A stretch of DNA of 39,438 bases. Source: an uncultured bacterium. Lineage in GTDB: Bacteria > Bacillota > Clostridia > Lachnospirales > Lachnospiraceae. Positions within the stretch are counted from its first letter, which is position 1. Each line of letters starts with the position of its first letter. The stretch spans positions 1-39,438 of the forward strand of contig CAMXIF010000029.1 in the NCBI GenBank assembly GCA_947243845.1, written 5' to 3'. The notes under the pieces are model-generated. The model searched no databases. It was not told the origin of the DNA and was given only the letters and a program-made list of their open reading frames with translations. Below, in pieces: positions 16,973 to 24,731 of this stretch. A program made the position numbers and the translations under genes.

Positions 16973-17038
16973 AAAAAGAAGGAATCCCATGGGGCTCAGG
17001 CTTGTTAGCCTTTGCACTCCATGGGGCTTTCTTTTTCT
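16973..17038 (+). terminator. Terminator of the lacI-uxaC-kdgK-kdgA operon
   Basis: CCCATGG (16986-16992) pairs with CCATGGG (17019-17025), with an inner hairpin AGGCT-TGTT-AGCCT (16998-17011) and weak outer pairing of AAGAA with TTCTT. A T-rich tail (CTTTCTTTTTCTT) follows. The sequence up to 17174 is AT-rich with no gene. Confidence 0.85.
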
Positions 17039-17174
17039 TATAAATACAATCTCTGTACTTCCAATTCGTCATTGTTTATGCTTCACATTCCTATTCTGAG
17101 AAAAGTATCTCCCTCTGCCTCTGTGCTAATTATTCTGCTTTGGTTTCCTAAAAGATAGTTGGCAAATTAGGAAA

Positions 17175-17936
17175 TTAAATATATTTATTTATATCATTTT
17201 GGTCTATGACTCTTTTGCCTAATAATGTAATCGCCTGTTGCGGACATTTACTAATGCAACGATAACACATCGTACACTTATCACTTGAAACAGCAAATCC
17301 ACTTTTTATTAAAATATTACCCATAGGACACAAACTTTTGCATAAACCGCAGCCGATACATTTTGCGCGGTCGATTTTTAGTTTATCTGTATATCTTTTC
17401 GTTTTCCACCCAAAATATAATCTCTGTCCGAATAATCCTGCCAAATGATAGCCTATCCCCAATCCCTCCTGTGGTGGTTTTCCGCTTTTTATGGAATGTA
17501 CTGCTTTATGTATTTTTTCTTCTGCTTTCATTATCAATTCTTTATTCTTTTCGGGACTACGTTTTAACACCTTTACATCACCAATACTATCTGGCATTTT
17601 TAGATGTAAACCACCGTATATAACCGCACCATAGCTGTTTAACAGTCGTGCTAATATTCCTGCGCCGTCACCGCTGAAAAGTCCCATTGTTGCAATAATA
17701 AAAACCTTTTTCCCTTTCCAAATATATTGATTTGCCATGACATAATCACGCAATATTCTAGGGATGTTGCTATATTGTACCGGATACCCTATCACAATCT
17801 CATGATTATTTTTAATTTTGTCTAAGGTACATTTATCTTCAATGGAAAATGTATTTTTGCTATTGTCATATTCTGCTAAAAATTTATCCACACAAAACTT
17901 TGTATTCCCTGTACCGCTAAAATATATTCCTATCAT
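17175..17936 (-). CDS. EFR1-type flavodoxin-ferredoxin fusion
   Basis: The 253-residue protein has an N-terminal flavodoxin-like domain, with Y-F-S-G-T-G-N-T binding FMN phosphate near the start. The C-terminus has two 4Fe-4S motifs, C-I-G-C-G-L-C-K-S-L-C-P (Cys 193, 196, 199, 203) and C-T-M-C-Y-R-C-I-S-K-C-P (Cys 221, 224, 227, 231). This matches the EFR1 family of anaerobic electron carriers. GGGAGG lies 6 bases before the ATG at 17936, which is preferred over the GTG just upstream. The gene is visibly richer in A and T than the uronate genes. It is isolated between terminators, with no obvious partner enzyme nearby. Confidence 0.9.
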   Translation of the reverse strand: MIGIYFSGTGNTKFCVDKFLAEYDNSKNTFSIEDKCTLDKIKNNHEIVIGYPVQYSNIPRILRDYVMANQYIWKGKKVFIIATMGLFSGDGAGILARLLNSYGAVIYGGLHLKMPDSIGDVKVLKRSPEKNKELIMKAEEKIHKAVHSIKSGKPPQEGLGIGYHLAGLFGQRLYFGWKTKRYTDKLKIDRAKCIGCGLCKSLCPMGNILIKSGFAVSSDKCTMCYRCISKCPQQAITLLGKRVIDQNDINKYI

Positions 17937-18347
17937 CACATACCTCCCGATTTTGATGTTTCAATTGAATCATACTATAATCATGCTCATATTTCTATCG
18001 TATTTCCATTCAATTTCCCCGCCCCCGCTTAGTCCTATTTTGTTGCCTGTTATGCTGTCGGCTCCCGTTCTGAAGTTCCCTGTTCTCTATGAATTTCTTA
18101 TCTCAGGTGCCTTCCGCTGACAATCGGCAAGTCCAGTCTGCCTTTGCGCTCTCTTACTTTATTTTTATGAAATCAATTTGCGAAGCTTATTATGCGTCAT
18201 CTTCCATAACCTTATTTTTTCTGTGCTGTGTTCGTGGTTGCTGAAATAAAAAAGTAGCTGATTGTCTGTTAAGATAATCGCTACCTAAAGGTAATCAATA
18301 TTCCATTTTTCATAGTTTATCTTCACAAAAAATTTAAATCTTAATTT
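17937..18347. other. AT-rich gap without a supported gene
   Basis: About 410 bp separate the ferredoxin from the recombinase-like remnant. I see the ferredoxin ribosome binding site, a TTCAATTGAA palindrome near 17962, a GC-richer patch (18015-18140) with no sustained frame on either strand that could be decayed coding sequence, and the terminator at 18247-18284. Confidence 0.5.
18247..18284 (-). terminator. Terminator downstream of the recombinase-like remnant
   Basis: GTAGC (18254-18258) pairs with GCTAC (18280-18284), and GATT and TCT continue the stem to AGA and AATC around a 4-base loop with one bulge and one wobble. On the minus strand it is followed by a run of six T. Confidence 0.75.
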
Positions 18348-18665
18348 CTATGAGTAGTATTTAAATATTTTTTGCAACACTTTAGTTGCAAATCGTGCCT
18401 GTAACAAATACTCATCTTTTTTATGAACATCCGCATTGAAATATTGAGAATAATAATCGCATACTGCAAGTTGATAAAGATGCAATTTAATAAGATTATC
18501 TCTATCATATTGAGTAAGTGAAGCAACACTACAATAATGCCCAACATAATCTTTAAATTTCACTTCATCATATTGCCCATCAATACAAGACAGTTCTGCG
18601 TAACCGTTCTTTTCCACACAGTCTTCCAATATCTTCTTCTGATTTGCGATACTGTTGCCTTCCCC
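18348..18665 (-). pseudogene. Probable serine-recombinase remnant fused to unknown sequence
   Basis: An open frame with no ATG start runs from a stop at 18666-18668 to 18348. It begins G-E-G-N-S-I-A-N-Q-K-K-I-L-E-D, then K-N-G-Y-A-E. This resembles the N-terminal region of large serine recombinases of mobile elements (typically E-S-N-S-I-x-N-Q, followed by a helix and K-x-x-G-F). After about 30 residues the similarity stops, with no Y-x-D-D-G-x-S-G motif. The remaining 75 residues (Tyr- and Lys-rich) are unfamiliar. A TTG at 18627-18629 could initiate a 93-residue product, but I see no good ribosome binding site. It abuts the stop of the small permease gene. Confidence 0.45.
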
Positions 18666-18672
18666 CTACAGC

Positions 18673-19893
18673 CTACTCCGATGCCAAAAGTTCCAACGGC
18701 TTCTCCTTTGCCAGCAAAAGCAGAGCCACAGTTGTTCCCAGCATGTAACCACCAAAAGCTGCTCCGCATACCGCCATGATCTCCTGAATCCCCTGCTGAC
18801 CCACAAGCAGGGCCATAAGACACCCCAGCACATTTCCCGCAAATACAAGGACAAACTGTTCGCACCAGAATACCCACACCGCGAAAGGCGCTCCCACACC
18901 CAGCGACCGGAACAGAGCGAACTCTTTCACTCTGCCGTTTGCCAGCAGGTGACTGATCACATAGCCCACGATAAAGACCAGTATCCCCATAGGCAGTAAA
19001 AAGACTGTCAGAATACGGATCGCTGTTTTCAATCTGCCCGCCATGGTGATAAAGATGCCATCCTGTACATAGAGAGCGGTTCCCTTGAAAGACGGTCTGC
19101 CATATCCTTTCGCGATTTCTACAAGCCCGGCCTCCCGCATCTCCTGCTTAAAAGCATTAAGTGCAAGTGGATCCTTCACATAAAAAGATACCTCGTCAGC
19201 CGTAAAATCCACATGATTCTCTTCAAACAGATCCCACGCTGTCTGAAACGGCAGCAGAATATTGGGATATTTCTGCGATGCTACTATGTCAGAATCATCA
19301 ATCTGTCCTACAATTTCTAATTTCACAGAATCCAGTTCTCTTAGATCCATCAGAAATTCTTTATCATCATAATAAAAATAATATATCGTAAGTGTGATGT
19401 CATCTCCAAAGTCAAATCCCTGTTGTTCCATATCAGACTTTTTTACGATACACACACGCTTGTTCCCGGTAAAAAGCGCCTCATCCCATCCTTTCATATA
19501 CTGCACCTCCAGCCCATCCGGTAATGCTGCGCTGTCCCTGTTATTTACCGCCCTTGCGAGCAGATTCAGGTGCTGATCCCATTCTTCTCTTTTAAATTTA
19601 CCAAATCCCGCCTCCAAGATAACAGCGCAGTCCAAATCTCTAATCTGCTCCGAATTTTGCAGGTCACGGATTGTATCACTGCTGATAGAGATTACTCTGT
19701 CCCTCGAACCGTCCGAATTGGTAATGATACACTTAATAGATGTGTTTGCCGCCAGATCGTAAAGTTGCGCCTGATAACTGCCGATCAGTCCAAAATACAG
19801 ATTTAGCAGGACAGCTAATGTACAATTTACCAGAATTACCAGAAGGCTTTTACTTTTTTGACGTTGAATACTCTTTAAAATATAGTGATGCAA
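18673..19893 (-). CDS. FtsX/MacB-like ABC transporter permease, short type (copy 1)
   Basis: The 406-residue protein has one N-terminal membrane segment (about 14-37), a large extracytoplasmic domain (about 40-300) and three C-terminal segments (about 305-330, 350-375, 378-400), the four-span MacB/FtsX layout. The start is a TTG at 19893 with AAGGAG 8 bases upstream. No ATG fits the first membrane segment. It follows the 612-residue permease by 37 bp and presumably forms a heterodimer with it. No ATP-binding subunit is encoded in the window. The last 110 codons match the decayed second copy (22025-22630) almost perfectly. Confidence 0.8.
   Translation of the reverse strand: MHHYILKSIQRQKSKSLLVILVNCTLAVLLNLYFGLIGSYQAQLYDLAANTSIKCIITNSDGSRDRVISISSDTIRDLQNSEQIRDLDCAVILEAGFGKFKREEWDQHLNLLARAVNNRDSAALPDGLEVQYMKGWDEALFTGNKRVCIVKKSDMEQQGFDFGDDITLTIYYFYYDDKEFLMDLRELDSVKLEIVGQIDDSDIVASQKYPNILLPFQTAWDLFEENHVDFTADEVSFYVKDPLALNAFKQEMREAGLVEIAKGYGRPSFKGTALYVQDGIFITMAGRLKTAIRILTVFLLPMGILVFIVGYVISHLLANGRVKEFALFRSLGVGAPFAVWVFWCEQFVLVFAGNVLGCLMALLVGQQGIQEIMAVCGAAFGGYMLGTTVALLLLAKEKPLELLASE
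18811..19085. repeat. Near-identical block shared by the two short permease genes (copy 1)
   Basis: The sequence from 18811 to about 19085 matches 22075-22349 with only about ten scattered differences, nearly all silent, and the encoded 93 residues are identical. On the upstream coding side the match falls abruptly to clearly diverged sequence. Confidence 0.9.
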
Positions 19894-19930
19894 GGTTTCT
19901 TCTCCTTCTGTGAATTGATGACTCCAGATT

Positions 19931-21769
19931 TTACTTCTCTACCATGCTGTCCTCCATCAGATACATTGGTTCTCCTCTTAATATCTTTCGTAGCTTAACT
20001 CCAGAAAGCGTCATGCCCAGTGCGATTACCAGGCCTCCCATCACACAGGAAAGTGCTACATCTCCCACACCCTGGCTCAATAAATCAGCCTCCTGTTCCC
20101 CAGATATACCAATATTGCTATACATCCTATCAAAATTCTCCCGTGCCATATCTTCCATATTTACATGACCGGAAATCTCTATGCCTGCCTTCACGCCGGA
20201 AACCGTTCCCAGAGGCAGAAGGAGCAGAATACCCGCCAAACTGACATTCCGGCACCACTTCTTTGTCATGCCAAGCAGTCGTTCGACAGCCAGTCTCTTT
20301 TTCTGTTTTGTGACATAAATATGGGATATCTGTAAGGTCAGCATGACTGCAGCAATCAGTCCCATAATCAGCAATGCGGCCGACATATTTTTTAGATTCC
20401 GAATCCCCTCCATCAGAACTGAATATCCTCTGTCATGAAAAGTAAAAACCAGATTGTCCATATCATACTTTGTGATAATCTCGAGAAAATCCGGTATGCT
20501 TCCGTTTTTAATCTGAAAGGAAGTGTTTGTATCCGTCATTGGACCATACTCCACAATGTTTTCCATCTTTTTATGTATGGAATTGAGCGGCACGATTAGT
20601 TCATCCGATGCGATATCGTCCGCCATCACAGGCGCTACATCATAGATTCCAATGATCAAATAATTCTTTTCCTCAAATATCCTTAGAGGATTTCCATCCA
20701 GATCAAGTATCCCAAAATCAGCATACCTTCCTACCGGCCTTGGCCATACCGAGTCAGGTGTTTCATTGGCATCCGTAAAATAGAGCCTCGTGATAACCTG
20801 GTCGCCCACAGACAGATTATTATTATCAGCAAACTCTTTCGGCACAAGGCATACCGTGCTCCCCTGCTCATATTCTTCCGATGTGGGGTAACGTCCCTCA
20901 TACAGCCAGGCAGTCCCATCATAAAAAGCTGGCAAAAGATTCGTACTGTTCGTCCCAACAACAGGCTGCGACTCTTTAATGATATAATCCATATCCGCAA
21001 CCTCTAAATACCTTCGCCCAATTTCTGTTTCGTAAAATCCTTCCGTTACTTCATAGACATTCTGCATCTTTAGGGAATCCTCAATTCTCTCTCCCTCTGG
21101 CGTATATAATGTAGTTTCAATAGGAACCGGATTGTACTCCAAATGACTGAGATATCCTTTCTCCTCCCATTCCTTCCCATGCGTATCAACCGTACTCCAT
21201 TTAATCATCGCAATATAGGTTTTCTCTTCCAATAATTCGACCGGGTACCGGTTTGTGTGATCACACAGCCACGAAACAGTTCCTTCCAGCCTCTTATCAC
21301 TTCCCAATACTCTGGTAATTTTAATCCGTTTCGATGGCGAAAGAATCCCACTTTCCATTGGTGAGAATTCCGCGATAGTCGCTACTGGATCAAATCCCCC
21401 CTCCGCAGATGCATGCAGATATTCTGGTGCATAAGATCCCCAGTATACTCGCTTCTCCGGTTCCACAAGATACTCTGCCTCCGGAAAATTAATTTCCTCC
21501 TGCATAACATATCTGTCATAAATAGACTCATATCGAATCTGATACTCCTCCTTCTTGGCATCCCATACTCTGCTTTCCTGCACACTGTCGGATTTCTGGC
21601 TAACTGTACCGATGGTGATAAAATCATCCTCATAGGCCTTCGAAAGTCTATTGCTGGCAGTCCAGAGATTGCCACCCACCACAAGCATCGCCGTCACGAT
21701 CATAACAAGCAGAATAATAAACAAGGTCTGTACCGGAGTGCGGAGTATTTGCTTTACATAGCTTTTCAT
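19931..21769 (-). CDS. FtsX/MacB-like ABC transporter permease, long type (copy 1)
   Basis: The 612-residue protein starts M-K-S-Y-V-K-Q-I-L-R-T-P-V-Q-T. It has a first membrane segment at about 14-36, an extracytoplasmic domain of about 420 residues, and three membrane segments near 458-482, 510-532 and 570-592, the four-span layout of MacB/FtsX permeases. It is clearly paralogous to the 22624-24459 product: same opening 26 residues, same order of motifs, moderate divergence in between. Its own promoter and a BlaI-type operator lie upstream. Transported substrate unknown. Peptide or lipid export, or antimicrobial resistance, is the usual theme for BlaRI-controlled and MacB-like systems. Confidence 0.8.
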   Translation of the reverse strand: MKSYVKQILRTPVQTLFIILLVMIVTAMLVVGGNLWTASNRLSKAYEDDFITIGTVSQKSDSVQESRVWDAKKEEYQIRYESIYDRYVMQEEINFPEAEYLVEPEKRVYWGSYAPEYLHASAEGGFDPVATIAEFSPMESGILSPSKRIKITRVLGSDKRLEGTVSWLCDHTNRYPVELLEEKTYIAMIKWSTVDTHGKEWEEKGYLSHLEYNPVPIETTLYTPEGERIEDSLKMQNVYEVTEGFYETEIGRRYLEVADMDYIIKESQPVVGTNSTNLLPAFYDGTAWLYEGRYPTSEEYEQGSTVCLVPKEFADNNNLSVGDQVITRLYFTDANETPDSVWPRPVGRYADFGILDLDGNPLRIFEEKNYLIIGIYDVAPVMADDIASDELIVPLNSIHKKMENIVEYGPMTDTNTSFQIKNGSIPDFLEIITKYDMDNLVFTFHDRGYSVLMEGIRNLKNMSAALLIMGLIAAVMLTLQISHIYVTKQKKRLAVERLLGMTKKWCRNVSLAGILLLLPLGTVSGVKAGIEISGHVNMEDMARENFDRMYSNIGISGEQEADLLSQGVGDVALSCVMGGLVIALGMTLSGVKLRKILRGEPMYLMEDSMVEK

Positions 21770-21917
21770 CTTTATTTTCCTTTATCTCTAATGGAATTGG
21801 TTTGACGCAGAATACTGTAAAATATCTCACACAGCGTTTCTTTTGCATCTTGCATAAATTCCCAAACACGCTTTCAATCATGTAAAAGAATATAGATGTA
21901 ATAAAAACGATGCAGTT

Positions 21918-21934
21918 GATTACATCCCGTAATT
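21918..21934. promoter_or_regulatory. BlaI-type operator, permease copy 1
   Basis: GATTACATCCCGTAATT is a 17-bp imperfect dyad of the TTACA-n-TGTAA type bound by BlaI/MecI repressors. It is exactly concentric with outer arms ACGATG (21907-21912) and CATCGT (21940-21945). It lies just downstream of the predicted -10. Confidence 0.65.
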
Positions 21935-21940
21935 TCCTAC

Positions 21941-21970
21941 ATCGTATACTTATCTATTCACATTTGTCAA
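21941..21970 (-). promoter_or_regulatory. Promoter of permease unit copy 1
   Basis: On the minus strand TTGACA (21965-21970) and TACGAT (21941-21946) are 18 bp apart. The whole 21770-21970 leader closely matches 24460-24657 upstream of the other copy. Between this promoter and the end of the decayed small permease (22025) no gene is present. Confidence 0.75.
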
Positions 21971-22024
21971 TATATCTTTATGGTTCTTTGTTTATAAATG
22001 TCTTTCCCATTTCTCCATACATTC

Positions 22025-22630
22025 TCATTCCAATGCTAGAAGTTCCAACGGCTTCTCCTTTGCCAGCAAAAGCAGGGCCATAAGACACCCCAGCACATTT
22101 CCCGCAAATACAAGGACAAACTGTTCGCACCAGAATACCCACACCGCGAAGGGCGCTCCCACTCCCAGCGACCGGAACAGGGCGAACTCTTTCACTCTGC
22201 CGTTTGCCAGCAGGTGGCTGATCACATAGCCCACGATAAAGACCAGTATCCCCATAGGCAGCAAAAAGACCGTCAGAATACGGATTGCTGTTTTTAATCT
22301 GCCCGCCATAGTGATAAAGATGCCATCCTGTACATATAGGGCGGTTCCCTTATAGGAAAATTTGGCACCCTCTCCCCTATAGACCTCCATGAGACCCAGT
22401 TCCCCAATCTGTCCCATCTCTTCTTTAAAAGCGTTGAGGGCAAGCGGGTCTCTCACATAGAAGGAGACCGCCTCCGCCGTAGAGTCAATCTGTTGTGCCT
22501 CAAACGCATCCCAAGCTGTCTGAAAAGGCATCAGCATATCCGGATACTCCATGGATTCCAGCGGATCAGAGTCATCGATCTGCCCCACCACCCTCAGGTG
22601 CACACAACCCAGTTCCAAGATATCTACATC
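22025..22630 (-). pseudogene. Decayed short FtsX-like permease (copy 2)
   Basis: From D-I-L-E-L-G-C-V (starting at about 22624) the frame aligns with residues from about 187 onward of the intact 406-residue permease and runs to the shared end L-L-A-K-E-K-P-L-E-L-L-A-L-E. The first 186 codons, including the first membrane segment, are missing. The frame continues to 22732 only because it overlaps the long permease gene in another register. Near the C-terminus 29 residues covering the last membrane segment are also missing. With two deletions and no start signal it is very unlikely to work as a permease. Confidence 0.85.
22075..22349. repeat. Near-identical block shared by the two short permease genes (copy 2)
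   Basis: This is the counterpart of 18811-19085. The 93 encoded residues from G-T-A-L-Y-V to C-L-M-A-L-L are identical in both copies, while the preceding region is only about 60 percent similar by eye. Confidence 0.9.
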
Positions 22631-24459
22631 CCATCGTCCACCAGATACAGCGGCTCTTCTTTCAGAATATTCCTCACCTTTACGCCGGAAATCCCGATGC
22701 CAAACACCAGTACCAATCCGCCCATCATACAAGAGACGGCAAGATTTCCCTGATTCTGCCCGGATAAATCGACTTCCGTCTTTGCTGTCAGTCCTATATT
22801 GCTGTACTTCCGACTAAAATCCTCCTGTCCCATGTCCTCGATGTTTACCTGTTCCGAAACCGCCATCCCCACCGCCACGCCGGGAATTGTCCCCAGGAGC
22901 AGAAGGATCAGAATACCCGCCAGACTGATATTCCTGCACTGCTTCCCCGTCATGCCCAGCAGCCGTTCGATAGAGAGTCTCCTCTTTCGCTTTGTGATAT
23001 AAATATGGGAAATCTGCAAGGTCAATATCACTGTGGCAATCATCCCCATGACCAGGAGTGCTGCCGACATGTTTATCAGATTTTGGATACCCTCCATCAA
23101 CACCGAATATCCCCTGTCATAAAAGGTATAGATTAGGTTGTCCACACCATGCTTCGCACTGGCTTCCAGGAAATCTGCGATGGTTCCATTTTCAATCTGA
23201 AAAGAGGTATTTTCATCTGTCATCGCACCAAACCGCACATAATTTTCCGTCTTGTTCTCTACGGAATTAAGCGGTACAATCAGTTCCTCTCTCCCGATTC
23301 CTGTCACCGTCTGCATATAATCATAGAGGCCGACTATGGTATAAGTTTTCTCCTCAAAAGGCGAAAGCAGATTTCCATCACCCCCTAAAAACGAGAACGC
23401 AAAACTTCCACCATATTCTGAAATTATATAATTTTCATCCACTTCATCAGCAGTACAGGTATAATAGAGCCGCGTCATAACCTGATCCCCCACTGACAAG
23501 CCGTTGTTATCCGCAAAGTCCTTGGGTATTAAGCATACACAGCTTCCCATGGTATACTCCTCCTGCGTGGGATAACGTCCCTCACATACCCAGGCGCTCC
23601 CCTCATAAAAGGGCAGCAAAAGATCCGTACTATTTGTTCCCACCACAGGTTGAGTGTCGTTGTATACTGCCGCCACGTTCGAGATTGCCAGCAAACGCTC
23701 CCCGGCCTCTGTTTCATAAAATCCTCCCGTCACCTCATAGACGTCTTGCATCTTCAGCAAATCTTCTATTTCCTTTCCCTCCGGCGTGTACAATGATGGC
23801 GTGACCCTGTTGGGTCTATACTCCAAAGTTTTATTTGAATCTCCGCCCTCTTCCCATCTGCTTCCATGCGTCCAAGGCGCCATGGAAACCTCTGCCACAT
23901 AAGTTTTGTCAGCCTTTAACTCTTCAGGATACCTGTTAAAATGATCGCAGAACCATACAACAGAACCTTCCAGCGTTTTGTCATCTCCCAAAATCTTCGT
24001 AATTTTGATCTTTACCGATTCATTCGGAATACAGTCTTCCACGGGAGAAAACTCCGCCACGATTACAAAATCGTCAACAGGAGACATCATCATGTCATAT
24101 GCATGTACATACTCAGGCGTATAAGATCCCCAATACACCCTCTTTTCCGGTTCCTCAATATATTCCACTTCCGGGAACGCCAGATCCTCCACCGCGGCAT
24201 ATCGGTTATATACCGAAGTTCTGCGTATCTGGTAATCTTCTTTCTCAGCATCCCACTTTGTACTTTCCCGCATGGTATCGGGCTTCTGGGTGATCGTCCC
24301 GATCGTGATAAAATCGTCCCCATAAGCCTGCGAGAGCCTGCCGCTGATGACCCAAAGATTGCCGCCCACCGTAAGCATAACCGTCACGATCATAACAAGC
24401 AAAATAATAAACAAGGTCTGTACCGGAGTACGGAGTATTTGCTTTACATAGCTTTTCAT
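22624..24459 (-). CDS. FtsX/MacB-like ABC transporter permease, long type (copy 2)
   Basis: The 611-residue paralogue of the 19931-21769 product has the same N-terminal 26 residues, the same four-span topology, and conserved stretches such as P-E-K-R-V-Y-W-G-S-Y, Q-P-V-V-G-T-N-S-T and D-R-G-Y-S-V-L-M-E-G-I. It ends Y-L-V-D-D-G-M, three residues short of copy 1 (V-E-K missing), exactly where the decayed small permease is joined, so the deletion probably clipped its last codons. AGGAAAG lies before the ATG. It is the first gene after BlaR1 and has its own promoter and the best BlaI-type operator. Its natural small partner is broken, so it may now pair with the copy 1 small permease. Confidence 0.8.
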   Translation of the reverse strand: MKSYVKQILRTPVQTLFIILLVMIVTVMLTVGGNLWVISGRLSQAYGDDFITIGTITQKPDTMRESTKWDAEKEDYQIRRTSVYNRYAAVEDLAFPEVEYIEEPEKRVYWGSYTPEYVHAYDMMMSPVDDFVIVAEFSPVEDCIPNESVKIKITKILGDDKTLEGSVVWFCDHFNRYPEELKADKTYVAEVSMAPWTHGSRWEEGGDSNKTLEYRPNRVTPSLYTPEGKEIEDLLKMQDVYEVTGGFYETEAGERLLAISNVAAVYNDTQPVVGTNSTDLLLPFYEGSAWVCEGRYPTQEEYTMGSCVCLIPKDFADNNGLSVGDQVMTRLYYTCTADEVDENYIISEYGGSFAFSFLGGDGNLLSPFEEKTYTIVGLYDYMQTVTGIGREELIVPLNSVENKTENYVRFGAMTDENTSFQIENGTIADFLEASAKHGVDNLIYTFYDRGYSVLMEGIQNLINMSAALLVMGMIATVILTLQISHIYITKRKRRLSIERLLGMTGKQCRNISLAGILILLLLGTIPGVAVGMAVSEQVNIEDMGQEDFSRKYSNIGLTAKTEVDLSGQNQGNLAVSCMMGGLVLVFGIGISGVKVRNILKEEPLYLVDDGM

Positions 24460-24605
24460 CTTTACTTTCCTTTACCTAAAATGGAATTGGTTTGACGTAG
24501 AATACTGTAAAATATCTCACACAGCATTTCATTTGCATCTTGCATAATCCCCAAACACTCCTTCAATCCTGTAAAAGAATTTAGGTATATTAAAACGATG
24601 CGGTT

Positions 24606-24622
24606 GATTACAACGTGTAATC
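24606..24622. promoter_or_regulatory. BlaI-type operator, permease copy 2
   Basis: GATTACAACGTGTAATC is a perfect 7-bp inverted repeat with a 3-bp centre, containing TTACA and TGTAA as in BlaI/MecI operators. Concentric outer arms ACGATG (24595-24600) and CATCGT (24628-24633) extend it to a 39-bp double dyad, the outer one covering the -10. Confidence 0.75.
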
Positions 24623-24628
24623 TCCTAC

Positions 24629-24657
24629 ATCGTATACTTTTATATTGCATTTGTCAA
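24629..24657 (-). promoter_or_regulatory. Promoter of permease unit copy 2
   Basis: On the minus strand TTGACA (24652-24657) and TACGAT (24629-24634) are 17 bp apart. The transcript would start inside the BlaI-type operator, about 160 bp before the ATG. I see no gene in 24460-24731. Confidence 0.8.
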
Positions 24658-24731
24658 TAAGTTCCCATATTCCTTGTCTATAAGATATCCCCTTATTACA
24701 CAGCTTTATTTTATTTCCGCTTTTCTCATCT

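Noticed and set aside
18341..18547. Minus-strand frame of 68 codons overlapping the recombinase-like remnant
   Set aside because: It overlaps the remnant frame in another register, has no ribosome binding site and shows no recognisable motif.
22631..22732. Upstream part of the small permease copy 2 frame as real coding sequence
   Set aside because: This stretch is the end of the long permease gene read in another frame. It has no similarity to the intact small permease.
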